Shown here piece by piece: positions 47,589 through 56,949 of a stretch of DNA of 64,000 bases; the stretch's first letter is position 1, and each line of letters opens with the position of its first letter. Below the pieces are notes generated by a model that saw nothing but the letters and a program-made list of their open reading frames with translations, was not told where the DNA came from and did no database searches. This DNA is from Paracoccus sp. PAMC 22219 (GTDB taxonomy: Bacteria > Pseudomonadota > Alphaproteobacteria > Rhodobacterales > Rhodobacteraceae), in contig NZ_BBPH01000001.1 of assembly GCF_000787695.1 (NCBI RefSeq), forward strand, positions 81,275 through 145,274. Direction: 5' to 3'. The translations under genes were made by a program, and so were the position numbers.

Positions 47589-48572
47589 ATGCAACGCTTT
47601 TCCTGCCCGCATTGCGGCACGCGCGCCTATTTCCACAACCTGATCTGCCTGTGCGGACAGCCGCTGGTCTATGCCCCCGAGCCGCGGCAGATGGTGATGG
47701 ACGGCCCGCATTGCGCCAACCGCCTGCGCATCGCCTGCAACTGGGCGGCGGCGGTGCCGGGCGGGTTCTGCCGGTCCTGCGCCATGTCGCATGTCGTGCC
47801 GGTGATGAACATTGGCGACAACCAGCGCCTGCTGGCCAGTGCCGAGCGGGCCAAGCGGTGGGTCCTGGCCAACCTCGCGGAATGGGACTGGTTCACCCCC
47901 GCCGATCCGGGGCGGCGTCCGCGGTTCCTGATGCTGTCCGAACATACCGGCGGGCGCGACCAGCAGATCACCATGGGCCACGCCAACGGCGAGATCACCA
48001 TCAACGTGACCGAGGCGGATGAGCTGATCCGCCTCAAGCGCCAGCTGAAGCTGGGCGAGCAGTACCGGTCCATGGTCGGCCATTTCCGCCACGAGATCGC
48101 CCATTTCCTGTTCGACCGCCTGAAGGTGCTGCCCGATTTCCTGCCCGCCTTCCGCGCCGTCTTCGGCGACGAGCGCGCCGATTACGGGCAGGCGCTGAAG
48201 AACCACTATGCCGATCCGCGCGACCCGGCCGGCGACTACATCACCAGCTATGCGACGTCGCACCCGCACGAGGACTGGGCCGAGACGGTGGCCCACCTGC
48301 TGCACCTGACCGACGTGGCCGACAGCTTCTGCAGCACGCATCTGGACATGCCGGGAGTGCCGCCCGACTATCACCCCTATTCGGAGAAGGATCCCTATCG
48401 CCTGCTGAACATCGCGGCCGAGATCACCATTGCCGTCAACGACATCAACCGCGCGCTGGACAACAGCGACCTGTACCCGTTCGTGCTGACCGTGCCCGTG
48501 CGCCACAAGATCGCGTTCGCGCATGGCTGGCTGCAGAACCACCTGTCCCGCAGCGAGGGGAAGGCCGCCTAG
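47589..48572 (+). CDS. putative zinc-binding metallopeptidase with N-terminal zinc ribbon
   Basis: 327 residues. The N-terminal 60 residues contain paired cysteines (FSCPHCGTR, LICLCGQPL) of a zinc ribbon, and a second set follows (GGFCRSCAM). The central GHFRHEIAHFLFDRL contains HExxH, and the downstream HPHEDWAETVAHLLH offers a third ligand, so this is a gluzincin-like fold of the putative zinc-binding peptidase family (DUF2248-like). No biological role is established for the family. No signal peptide, so it is probably cytoplasmic. The ATG at 47589 is the first before the zinc ribbon. Its 3' end overlaps the ABC-F gene by four bases (CTAG). Confidence 0.82.
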   Translation: MQRFSCPHCGTRAYFHNLICLCGQPLVYAPEPRQMVMDGPHCANRLRIACNWAAAVPGGFCRSCAMSHVVPVMNIGDNQRLLASAERAKRWVLANLAEWDWFTPADPGRRPRFLMLSEHTGGRDQQITMGHANGEITINVTEADELIRLKRQLKLGEQYRSMVGHFRHEIAHFLFDRLKVLPDFLPAFRAVFGDERADYGQALKNHYADPRDPAGDYITSYATSHPHEDWAETVAHLLHLTDVADSFCSTHLDMPGVPPDYHPYSEKDPYRLLNIAAEITIAVNDINRALDNSDLYPFVLTVPVRHKIAFAHGWLQNHLSRSEGKAA

Positions 48573-50374
48573 ACGGCGGCCTTTTCTTCCAGCGACATCC
48601 ATTCCTCTTCGGCATCGGCCAGAGCGGCCTGGCGTTCGGACAGGGCCAGGCTGGCCTTTTCGAACTTGGCCGGCGCGGTCTGGAACAGCGTCGGGTCGGA
48701 CATGAATTCCGACAGCTTGGCGATTTCCGCCTCCAGCTTGGCGATGACGCCGGGCAGCGCCTCCAGGCGATGGCGTTCGGTAAAGCTGAGGCCGTCGCGG
48801 GTGGCCTTGGGCTTGTCCGTCACGGGCGCGGCCTTGGCGACGGCCACGGGTTCCTCGGGCTGCACATCTCCGCGCTGCGCCTGATAGTCGGTCCAGCCGC
48901 CGGCGTAGACGGTGGCGCGGCCATCGCCCTCCATCGCGACGGTGGTGTCGGCCACGCGGTCGATGAAATCGCGGTCGTGGCTGACCAGCAGCACGGTACC
49001 GTCATATTCGCCCAGCAGATCCTGCAGCAGGTCCAGCGTTTCCACGTCCAGATCGTTGGTCGGTTCGTCCATGACCAGCAGGTTCGACGGCTTGGCCATC
49101 AGCTTGGCCAGCAGCAGACGCGCCTTTTCGCCGCCCGACAGGCTGCGCACGGGGGCGCGGGCCTGGCCGTCGTCGAACAGGAAATCCTTCAGATAGGCCA
49201 CGACATGTTTCGGCTGGCCCCGCACCATCACCTGATCAGCACGGCCCGACACGCGCATGTCCGGATCGCCGGTCAGCGATTCCCACAGCGTCTGGTCGGG
49301 GTTCAACGCGGCACGGGCCTGGTCAAAGACCGCGATGTCCAGGTTGGTGCCCAGCTTGACCGTGCCGGCATCGGGGGCCAGCTCTCCGGTCAGCATCTTG
49401 ATCAGCGTGGTCTTGCCCGCCCCGTTGGGGCCGACGAACGCGATCCGGTCGCCGCGCTGAATGCGCAGGTCGAACGGCCGCAGGATGACCTTGGCACCGA
49501 ACGTCTTGGAGATGCCGGTCGCCTCGACCACCCGCTTGCCGCTGGTGTTGCCGCTGTCGAACGCCATCGCGGCGGTGCCTTGGCGGCGGATCTGGCTGCT
49601 GCGTTCGCTGCGCAGATCGGCCAGCGCACGGACGCGCCCCTGATTGCGCTTGCGCCGGGCGCTGATGCCTTCGACGGCCCATTTGGCCTCGGCCTTGATC
49701 TTGCGATCCAGCTTGTGGCGGGCGTCGTCCTCGGCGGCCCAGGTGGCTTCGCGCCAATCCTCGAACCCTTCAAAGCCACGTTCCTGCCTGCGCACGGCAC
49801 CGCGGTCGATCCACAGCGTCGCCTTGGTCAGGCGGCGCAGAAAGGCGCGGTCGTGGCTGATCAGCACGAAACCTGCACGCGTCTGCGACAAATGGTCTTC
49901 CAGCCAGCCGATCGCCTCGATGTCCAGGTGGTTCGTCGGCTCGTCCAGCAGCATCAGTTCCGGCGCGCGCGCCAGCAGCCGGGCCAGCGCCGCGCGACGG
50001 CGTTCGCCGCCCGATGCGGTGTCGACGGGACGGTCGGGGTCGAACTTCAGCCCCTCGGCGGCCATGTCGACCAGATAGTCCTCTCCCGGTTCCAGCCCGT
50101 CACGGGCGAAATCGCCAAGCGTGACAAAGCCCGACAGATCGGGGTCCTGTTCCATGTAGCCGGTCGAAACCCCGGCGGCCAGGACGACATCGCCCCGGTC
50201 GGGTTCGACGAAACCGGCCATCACCTTCATCAGGGTGGACTTGCCCGACCCGTTCCGACCGACCAGCGCGACGCGGTCGCCCGGCTGGACGTTCAAGGAA
50301 AGGCCTTCGAAAATGGGATCTCCGCCATAGGTCAGAGAGATCTCGGAGAGTTGCAAAAGGGGTGCGCGTGCCAT
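48569..50374 (-). CDS. uup: ABC-F family ATP-binding protein (Uup-like)
   Basis: 601 residues with two ABC cassettes and no membrane segment. Walker A motifs are GRNGSGKST and GPNGAGKTT; signature motifs are SGGERRRAAL and SGGEKARLLL. The inter-domain linker (EDDARHKLDRKIKAEAKWAVEG, near residues 215-240) and the C-terminal coiled coil (FTERHRLEALPGVIAKLEAE) mark the Uup subfamily. ABC-F proteins act on ribosomes, or, for Uup, on branched DNA intermediates. The symbol is by architecture. Divergent from the iron-binding protein gene. Confidence 0.88.
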   Translation of the reverse strand: MARAPLLQLSEISLTYGGDPIFEGLSLNVQPGDRVALVGRNGSGKSTLMKVMAGFVEPDRGDVVLAAGVSTGYMEQDPDLSGFVTLGDFARDGLEPGEDYLVDMAAEGLKFDPDRPVDTASGGERRRAALARLLARAPELMLLDEPTNHLDIEAIGWLEDHLSQTRAGFVLISHDRAFLRRLTKATLWIDRGAVRRQERGFEGFEDWREATWAAEDDARHKLDRKIKAEAKWAVEGISARRKRNQGRVRALADLRSERSSQIRRQGTAAMAFDSGNTSGKRVVEATGISKTFGAKVILRPFDLRIQRGDRIAFVGPNGAGKTTLIKMLTGELAPDAGTVKLGTNLDIAVFDQARAALNPDQTLWESLTGDPDMRVSGRADQVMVRGQPKHVVAYLKDFLFDDGQARAPVRSLSGGEKARLLLAKLMAKPSNLLVMDEPTNDLDVETLDLLQDLLGEYDGTVLLVSHDRDFIDRVADTTVAMEGDGRATVYAGGWTDYQAQRGDVQPEEPVAVAKAAPVTDKPKATRDGLSFTERHRLEALPGVIAKLEAEIAKLSEFMSDPTLFQTAPAKFEKASLALSERQAALADAEEEWMSLEEKAAV

Positions 50375-50421
50375 GACCGCGCCCTAGCCCGGCGCAGCGT
50401 CCGGGTCAATCCACCGCATGC

Positions 50422-50450
50422 TTGACAGGTTCGGTCGGAATTGCCACAAG
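50422..50450 (+). promoter_or_regulatory. possible sigma-70-type promoter of the iron-binding protein gene
   Basis: A perfect TTGACA at 50422-50427 is followed after 17 bases by CACAAG, a weak -10. It lies about 30 bases before the start codon, leaving a short leader with AAAGGAG. The -10 is poor, so this is a tentative call. Confidence 0.35.
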
Positions 50451-50479
50451 TCGCCGGAATTCTGACCAAAGGAGTCAAC

Positions 50480-51478
50480 ATGCGTCCCCTGATCATCGCC
50501 ACGTTGCTGGGTGCCACCGCCATGCCGGCCCTGGCACAGGAAGTGAACGTCTATTCGCACCGCCAGCCCGAGCTGATCCAGCCGCTGATCGACGCCTTCA
50601 CCGCCGAAACCGGCATCCCGGTGAACGTGGCCTTTGTCGACAAGGGCATGGTCGAGCGTCTGCAGGCCGAGGGCGACCGTTCGCCCGCCGACCTGGTGCT
50701 GACCGTCGACGTGGCCCGTTTGGGCGAGGTCAAGGACGCAGGCGTCCTGCAGCCGGTCGAGGACCCGGCGCTGGACGCCATTCCGGCCGCGCTGCGCGAC
50801 GACGAGAACCAGTGGTTCGCCCTGACCACCCGCGCCCGCATCGTCTATGCCAGCACCGAGCGCGTGGCCGACGGAGAGGTCACCACCTATGAGGATCTGG
50901 CCGATCCGAAATGGGAAGGTCGCATCTGCACGCGCAGCTTTACCAACGACTACAACGTCGCGCTGACCGCCGCCTATCTGGCCCATCACGGCGAGGAAGA
51001 GACCGTCGCCTGGCTGGAAGGCGTCAAGGGCAACCTGGCCAAGCGCCCCGAGGGCGGCGACCGCGACCAGGTCAAGGCGATCTGGGCCGGCGAATGCGAC
51101 ATCAGCCTGGGCAACACCTATTACATGGGTGCGATGCTGAAGGATGACGAGCAGAAGGCATGGGCCGAATCGGTCCGCATCGTCTTCCCGACCTTCGAGG
51201 ATGGCGGCACCCACGTGAACGTGTCGGGCATGGCGATGACCAAGTCCGCGCCGAACCGCGACGCCGCCCTGCAGCTGATGCAGTTCCTGGCCGGTGACGA
51301 GGCACAGCGCATCTATGCGGAAACCAACAACGAATTCCCGGTGACCGAGGGTGTCGAGCGGTCCGAGCTGGTGGCCAGCTGGGGCGATTTCACCGCCGAC
51401 GACCTGACGCTGACCGAGATTTCGGACCTGCGCCCGCAGGCGCTGGACCTGATCGAGCGCGTGAACTTCGACGGCTGA
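50480..51478 (+). CDS. ferric-iron ABC transporter periplasmic binding protein (FutA/FbpA type)
   Basis: 332 residues. A signal peptide (MRPLIIATLLGATAMPALAQ) precedes a two-lobe transferrin-like binding protein. VNVYSHRQPELIQPLIDAF at the N-terminus and the double tyrosine in LGNTYYMGAML, which with other tyrosines ligates Fe3+, are typical of FutA/FbpA. It would deliver ferric iron to an inner-membrane FbpBC-like transporter, but no permease or ATPase gene is next to it. AAAGGAG precedes the ATG. Iron control (Fur/Irr) is likely, but no convincing box is visible. Confidence 0.88.
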   Translation: MRPLIIATLLGATAMPALAQEVNVYSHRQPELIQPLIDAFTAETGIPVNVAFVDKGMVERLQAEGDRSPADLVLTVDVARLGEVKDAGVLQPVEDPALDAIPAALRDDENQWFALTTRARIVYASTERVADGEVTTYEDLADPKWEGRICTRSFTNDYNVALTAAYLAHHGEEETVAWLEGVKGNLAKRPEGGDRDQVKAIWAGECDISLGNTYYMGAMLKDDEQKAWAESVRIVFPTFEDGGTHVNVSGMAMTKSAPNRDAALQLMQFLAGDEAQRIYAETNNEFPVTEGVERSELVASWGDFTADDLTLTEISDLRPQALDLIERVNFDG

Positions 51479-51486
51479 CACGGTCC

Positions 51487-51513
51487 TGCGTCGGGGGCCA
51501 ACCCCCTGACGCA
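51487..51513 (+). terminator. GC-rich inverted repeat after the iron-binding protein gene
   Basis: TGCGTC-GGGGG pairs with CCCCC-T-GACGCA around CCAA, with one bulged base. It lies eight bases after the stop. No T-tract follows at once. A second, more typical hairpin comes after it. Confidence 0.5.
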
Positions 51514-51535
51514 AGGGAATATTTGATCTGTGGCG

Positions 51536-51566
51536 AAAGGCGCGGCCCAGGGGCTTGCGCCTTTTT
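51536..51566 (+). terminator. intrinsic terminator upstream of the nucleoside hydrolase gene
   Basis: AAGGCGC pairs with GCGCCTT around a GC-rich loop of about 13 bases and is followed by TTTTTCC. It lies 58 bases after the iron-binding protein stop and 47 bases before the nucleoside hydrolase start. Confidence 0.7.
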
Positions 51567-51612
51567 CCATGCTGACGCAATCATCCCCGCTTGGGGACCA
51601 TGGAGACGCGGT

Positions 51613-52551
51613 TTGGTACAGAAGATCATCATCGACACGGACCCCGGTCAGGACGACGCGGTCGCCATCCTGCTGGCCCTGGCGTCGCCCGAATTGCAGG
51701 TGCTGGGCCTTGTGGCCGTCGCGGGCAATGTGCCGCTGGCGCTGACGGAACTGAACACCCGCAAGGTGGTCGAACTGTCTGGCCGGACCGACGTGCCGGT
51801 CTTTGCGGGCTGCGACCGGCCGCTGTCGCGCGACCTGGTGACGGCGGAACATGTCCACGGCAAGACCGGCCTGGACGGGATAGACCTGCCCGAGCCCACC
51901 CTGCCCCTGCAGGCGCAGCACGGCGTTGATTTCATCGTCGAAACCCTGCGCGCCCATGATGCGGGAACCGTGACGCTGGTCCCCATCGGCCCGCTGACCA
52001 ACATCGCCGAGGCGTTCCGCCGCGCTCCCGACATCATCGGACGCGTGCAGCAGATCGTGCTGATGGGCGGCGCCTATTTCGAAGTGGGCAACATCACCCC
52101 CGCGGCCGAATTCAACATCTATGTCGACCCCGAGGCCGCGGCCGAGGTGTTCGCGTCGGGCGTGCCGCTGGTCGTGATGCCGCTGGACGTGACGCACAAG
52201 GCGCTGACCGACCGCGCCTGGATCGAGGCGATGCGCGCCCTGCCCGGCCGCTGCGGCCCTGCCGTCGCGGGCTGGACCGATTTCTTCGAACGCTTCGACA
52301 CCGCGAAATACGGAAGCGTTGGCGCACCGCTGCACGACCCCTGCACCATCGCCTGGCTGCTGCATCCCGACCTGTTCGAGGGCCGACACATCAACGTGGA
52401 GATCGAGGTCGACGGCCGCTGGACCACCGGCATGACCGTCGCCGACTGGTGGCGCGTCAGCGGGCGCGCGCCCAACGCGCTGTTCCTCAAGGACGTGGAC
52501 CGCGACGCGCTGTTCGACATGATCCACGACCGCATCGCGCGGCTGCCCTAG
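51613..52551 (+). CDS. nucleoside hydrolase (IunH/URH1-like)
   Basis: About 312 residues. The Ca2+-binding signature DTDPGQDDAVAI is at the N-terminus; PIGPLTNIAEAF, VLMGGAYFEVGN and the C-terminal LHDPCTIAWLL complete the family set. The enzyme hydrolyses the N-glycosidic bond of ribonucleosides for base salvage; sequence does not tell which base it prefers. The start is taken as TTG at 51613, which puts the calcium motif at residue 7 and has GGAGA six bases upstream; no ATG or GTG fits. The 3' end overlaps ompH by four bases. Confidence 0.88.
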   Translation: MVQKIIIDTDPGQDDAVAILLALASPELQVLGLVAVAGNVPLALTELNTRKVVELSGRTDVPVFAGCDRPLSRDLVTAEHVHGKTGLDGIDLPEPTLPLQAQHGVDFIVETLRAHDAGTVTLVPIGPLTNIAEAFRRAPDIIGRVQQIVLMGGAYFEVGNITPAAEFNIYVDPEAAAEVFASGVPLVVMPLDVTHKALTDRAWIEAMRALPGRCGPAVAGWTDFFERFDTAKYGSVGAPLHDPCTIAWLLHPDLFEGRHINVEIEVDGRWTTGMTVADWWRVSGRAPNALFLKDVDRDALFDMIHDRIARLP

Positions 52552-53216
52552 GGGGCATCCTCGGACGGGGGCGGTTCGGGCAAGGGCACGACCCCCTCTC
52601 CGTCGCCGATGCGATCGTCCAGAGCCGCGACCAATTGTGCGGTGACGTCGATGGCGTCCAGCGACACGAAGATCGTGCGCCGGTCCAGCACCGCCACCGC
52701 ACCGCGGTCCTGCATCACCTGGCCCATCACCGGCAGGGCGGCGCGAAAGAACGCCGCGCGGTCGGCCTCGGCCCAGGCATTCAGGTCCTGGACCGCCTGC
52801 GCGCGTTCGCGGCGGATGCGCGTCGCGCGGATGTCAAAGCTTTCGGCCAGGTCGCGGAATTCGGCGGCGGGCAGCGTGCTGCGCTGTTCGGTCAGCCGCG
52901 CCTCCTCTGATGACAGCAGCTGGGTCAGACGGTCGTTCTCGGCCGCGACCTCCTCTCCCTTGGCCTCCAGCCGGGCCTGCGCGCGCAGCCCCCAGGCCGA
53001 GGACAGGTACAGCACCTCCTGGTCCAGCGTCAGGATCGGGGCGCTTTCGGCGACCTCTCCGGGACCGGCAATGGTGCTGTTGGGCAGGACGGGGGGCGTG
53101 GCGATGGGCGGGATTTCCGGCGCGGGAATGTCGGGCGCCGTGGCCTCCTGTCCGGCGGCGGGCAGTGCCATCAGCACCGCCGCCACCAGACCAAGTCCCG
53201 TCCGGATGATCGGCAT
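52548..53216 (-). CDS. OmpH/Skp-family periplasmic chaperone
   Basis: 222 residues. A signal peptide (MPIIRTGLGLVAAVLMALPAAG) is followed by a Pro-rich segment (residues about 25-60) and an OmpH domain: ILTLDQEVLYLSSAWG, then a helical hairpin (KGEEVAAENDRLTQLLSSEE). Skp holds unfolded outer-membrane proteins in the periplasm for BamA. It follows bamA with a one-base overlap. The Pro-rich stretch between signal and domain is longer than in E. coli Skp. Confidence 0.88.
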   Translation of the reverse strand: MPIIRTGLGLVAAVLMALPAAGQEATAPDIPAPEIPPIATPPVLPNSTIAGPGEVAESAPILTLDQEVLYLSSAWGLRAQARLEAKGEEVAAENDRLTQLLSSEEARLTEQRSTLPAAEFRDLAESFDIRATRIRRERAQAVQDLNAWAEADRAAFFRAALPVMGQVMQDRGAVAVLDRRTIFVSLDAIDVTAQLVAALDDRIGDGEGVVPLPEPPPSEDAP

Positions 53217-55516
53217 CAGAAGTTCGTCTGGATCGTCAGGTCGAAATTCTGTTCCAGATCATAGTCTTCCTTTTGCAGCGCCTGCGTGAAGTTGAAGCGC
53301 AGCGGACCGATGGGCGTGGTCCAGAAGATCGACGCGCCGACCGCGGCCCGCACGTACATGTCGTCATCGACCGGGACGCCGCCAGTGCCGATGGTCCGGT
53401 CCAGACCCCACAACGATCCGACATCCATGAACAGGCCGCCCTCGATGCCGTATTCCTCGGGCAGGCCAAGGGGGAACTGCGCCTCGCCGCGCGCCGCCCA
53501 GTAGAAGTTGCCGCCCAGGCCGTCCTCGTTCACGGCCGCCAGGTCGCGCGGACCGATGCCGTTCGGCTCGAACCCGCGGACGCGGTTGCCGGTGCGGAAG
53601 CGGTCCAGGATCCAGGTCGAATAATCACCATAGGTATAGATCGCCCCGGCCTCCAGCTCTCCGCGCAGGGTCACGCTCTCGCGCCAGGCGGTGCTTTCGA
53701 CGCCCGCCAGCGCGGTCGTGGTGATCGTCTTGGTGTCGCCCCCGGCGCCCGCGAAATCCTGCGAGAAACGGAACCGATAGGCGGTCAGCGGGTCCAGCCC
53801 GGTGCGGCGCGAATCCCAGTTGTAGGTATAGCCAAGCGACGACGTCAGGCGCGTGCCCTCTTCGTCGATAAGCAACTGAGAGCTGTCCTCGGTCACGTTG
53901 GTCAGCTTGTCTTCGGAAATCCGGTACCGCAGCTCGATCCGCGCATTGTCGGAAATCGGGAATTCCAGCGATGGCTGAATGCGGATCTGACGGGTGTCGA
54001 AATCCGAATTCAGGCCCTCGGTCTCGGTATAGTTGGCCGAAAAACCAAAGCGCAGGTCGCGGCCCAGGAAATACGGCTCGATGAAGTTGATGCCGGCGGC
54101 GCGGTCGTCGGTCGCGGTCTGCAGCTGCAGGCCCAGGGTCTGGCCGCGTCCCAGAAAGTTCTGCTCGGTCAGGCCGATGTTGAAGCCCACGCCCGAATTG
54201 ACGCCATAGCTGGCGCCCAGGGACAGCGACCCGGTCGGTTGTTCCTCGACGTTGACGCCGACGATGACCTGGTCGGGGCTGCTGCCCTCGCGCGTCTGGA
54301 CCTGCGCATCGGCGAAATAGCCGAGCGCGCGCACGCGTTCGGCCGAATTGCGGATCTCGCGCGGGTTGAAGGGATCGCCCTCGACGGTGGTGAACTGGCG
54401 GCGGATCACCTGGTCCAGGGTGGTGGTGTTGCCCTCGATGTCGATGCGCTCGACAAAGACGCGCTGGCCGCGGGTCAGCGCGAATGTCAGGTCCAGGGTC
54501 TGGGTCTGGGCGTTGCGGGTGACGCGCGGCTCGATGTTGACGAAGTTCAGGCCCTGCTGGATGGCGATGGTCTCCATCCGGCGGATCGAGGTGTCGATGA
54601 CCGACGGGTTGTAGAACGACCCGCGCCGGACCCGGCTTTGTTCCGAAAACAGCGCGGCGTCGACGCCCGGAATCTCGGACACGGTCTCGACCCGCCCAAA
54701 GCGATAGCGCGGCCCCTCGGAGATGTTGAAGGTAATGAAGAACGCATCGCGTTCGCGCGCGATTTCCGGCGCCACGCCCTGCACCCGGAAATCGGCATAA
54801 CCCTGCGAGCGATAGAAATCGGTCAGCAGCTGTTCGTCCAGCGGGATACGCTCGGGCGCAAAGGTGTCGCGGCGGATGAAGGTCCGCAGCAGGCCCGCCT
54901 GCTTGGTCTCCAAGACGTTGCGCAGACGGCGGTCCGAATAGGCGCGGTTGCCGACAAAGCTGACGCGTTCTATCTCGGTGACGTTGCCTTCGCGGATCTC
55001 GAACACCAGATCGACGCGGTTGCCGCTGCGGCGGATGATGCGCGGATCGACGCGGGCGGCCAGGCGCCCTTCGGCGGCATAGGTCTGGGCGATGGCCTGC
55101 GCGTCCTGGATGGCCTGGCTGGGCTGATAGACGCGGCGCGACTGGCTGCGCACGATCTCCGCCAGGCGGTCGTCGTTCAGGCGGCGGTTGCCCTCGAACG
55201 AGATCTGGTTGACGATCGGGTATTCGCTGACCTGCACGACCAGGGTGCTGCCCTGCGGGATCAGTTCGACCGTCTCGAACAGGCCGGAATTCTGCAGGCG
55301 CTGCAGGCCGTCGTTGATCTGGCCGGGGCTGAGGTCCTGGCCCTGCGGAAGGGCCAGCGTGGACAGGACGGCGCCCGTCTCGATCTGCTGGTTGCCCTGA
55401 ACCTGGATGCTGCCAAAGACGACGGCGGCGGCAGGCTGCGGGATCATGCCCACGGGCGCCGCGATCGCCAGGGACGTCACCAGCGCCAATGCGCCCTTGC
55501 CCAGTTTCCGTTCCAT
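53216..55516 (-). CDS. bamA: outer membrane protein assembly factor BamA
   Basis: 766 residues. Signal peptide (residues 1 to about 31), five POTRA repeats (about 32-380; FGSIQVQGNQQIETG at the start), and a 16-strand C-terminal barrel with the conserved VRGFEPNGIG loop motif and an aromatic C-terminus (QTNF). BamA folds beta-barrel proteins into the outer membrane. ATG at 55516 (MERKLGKGALALVTS) with AGAGGGG upstream is preferred over the longer open frame. 102 bases separate it from rseP, so it may have its own promoter as well as operon read-through. Confidence 0.96.
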   Translation of the reverse strand: MERKLGKGALALVTSLAIAAPVGMIPQPAAAVVFGSIQVQGNQQIETGAVLSTLALPQGQDLSPGQINDGLQRLQNSGLFETVELIPQGSTLVVQVSEYPIVNQISFEGNRRLNDDRLAEIVRSQSRRVYQPSQAIQDAQAIAQTYAAEGRLAARVDPRIIRRSGNRVDLVFEIREGNVTEIERVSFVGNRAYSDRRLRNVLETKQAGLLRTFIRRDTFAPERIPLDEQLLTDFYRSQGYADFRVQGVAPEIARERDAFFITFNISEGPRYRFGRVETVSEIPGVDAALFSEQSRVRRGSFYNPSVIDTSIRRMETIAIQQGLNFVNIEPRVTRNAQTQTLDLTFALTRGQRVFVERIDIEGNTTTLDQVIRRQFTTVEGDPFNPREIRNSAERVRALGYFADAQVQTREGSSPDQVIVGVNVEEQPTGSLSLGASYGVNSGVGFNIGLTEQNFLGRGQTLGLQLQTATDDRAAGINFIEPYFLGRDLRFGFSANYTETEGLNSDFDTRQIRIQPSLEFPISDNARIELRYRISEDKLTNVTEDSSQLLIDEEGTRLTSSLGYTYNWDSRRTGLDPLTAYRFRFSQDFAGAGGDTKTITTTALAGVESTAWRESVTLRGELEAGAIYTYGDYSTWILDRFRTGNRVRGFEPNGIGPRDLAAVNEDGLGGNFYWAARGEAQFPLGLPEEYGIEGGLFMDVGSLWGLDRTIGTGGVPVDDDMYVRAAVGASIFWTTPIGPLRFNFTQALQKEDYDLEQNFDLTIQTNF

Positions 55517-55618
55517 GATGGCCCCTCTTGTATCCGCCTGCACGCGCCCGGTTCGGGCTGTCGTTTTGCCTATGGTCTGTAGCCCCATCCGGGCGTGGCT
55601 GTCAAAACCGCATGCACC

Positions 55619-56949
55619 TTAGGGGCAGAAAAGATCGTTCGTGAGCCCGAAAATCATCAGTGACAGGACCGCCGCCATGCCGATCGCGGTCAGTAGGTTC
55701 AGCGCCTTGTCCGACGGCGGGCGCCCGCGCAGGGCCTCGTATGTGTAAAACATCAGGTGACCGCCATCCAGGACCGGGATCGGCAGCAGGTTCAGGAACC
55801 CGATGGCCGCCGACAGGACCGCGATCCACCATAGGAAGTTCGCACCCCCCGCGCTGGCCGCCTGGCCGGTGCTTTCCGCGATGCTGATGGCGCCGCCCAG
55901 GTTGCAGGTGCCGATCTGACCCGAGATCATCGCCCACATCCCCGTCAGGGAAGAGGTGATGATCCCCCAGGTCTGCCCCGCGCCAAGGCCAAGCGCCTCC
56001 AGCGGTCCGGCGCTGCGGGTCTGGGGCGAAAAGAAGCTTTCGCCCCCGGTGACCCCGATCAGCCAGCGCTGTTCGAACCCGCCGCCATCGGCGGGCAGGT
56101 CGGACAGCTTGGGCGACAGCGTCACGTCCAGCTCTCCGACACTGGGACGCCACAGGCGCAGGACCAGGGGCTGGCCCTCGGCCGCCTCGACGGCCTCGCG
56201 CATCTGGGTGAAGCGGGTGACGGGCTGGCCGTCGATGGTCAGCACCACGTCGCCTGCGCGCATGCCCGCCGCGGCCGCAGCACTGCGGGGCGCCACGCCG
56301 CCGATGCGCGCGGCATCGGGTCGGGGCCGGTCACGGTCAGCGTCTGGCCGTCGCGGTCGACCTGCCAGTCCTGCTGGTCCGCCACCGGCAGGGTTTCGGT
56401 CAGCGTGCCGATGTCGCGCCAGGTGGCGACCGGCTGGCCGCCCAAGGCCAGGATGCGGTCGCCCGGCTGCAGGTCGTTCACGATGGCGGGCGGCGCCTCG
56501 CTGACGGCACCCACGCGCACCTCGTCCAGGGGCAGGCCCTGCACGATCGCGAAACCCGCAAAGACCAGGATCGACAGCACGAAATTGAACACCGGCCCCG
56601 CCAGCAGTGTCGCGAAGCGCGCCCACAGCGGCGCGCCCTGCAGCGTCTGGCGGCGCAGTGCGGGATCGACCGCGCGCCCCGGTCCGGCACTGGCCGCGTT
56701 GTCGTCGCCCAGGAACCGCACATATCCGCCGAGCGGCAGTGCCGCGACCTGCCAGACCGTGCCGCGGCTGTCGCGGCGAGAGAACAGCCGCGGGCCGAAT
56801 CCGACGCTGAACACCTCGGCCCGGATGCCCGACCAGCGGCCGACGATATAGTGGCCGTATTCGTGGACGGTGACGATCACCGCCAGCGCGGTGACAAAGG
56901 CCAGCAGCGTCCACAGCGTGCTTCCGGTCTGGGCGATCATGTCGATCAT
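55619..56949 (-). CDS. rseP: RIP metalloprotease RseP, interrupted by a one-base deletion
   Basis: The reconstructed protein has 443 residues, the family size. The N-terminal frame has the zinc motif VTVHEYGHYIVGRW, the membrane-reentrant GYVRFLGDD and a first PDZ domain. It ends at TVTGPDPMPRA. The second frame continues with the second PDZ (AGDVVLTIDGQPV) and NLLPIPVLDGGHLMF, whose aspartate completes the active site. Adding one C at 56318-56320 gives TGPDPDAARIGGVAPRS. RseP performs site-2 cleavage of anti-sigma-E and clears signal peptides. The start overlaps the dxr stop (ATGA). Confidence 0.92.

Noticed and set aside
53273..55582. A 769-codon open frame opposite bamA
   Set aside because: Antisense to a clear BamA; composition is that of a shadow frame.
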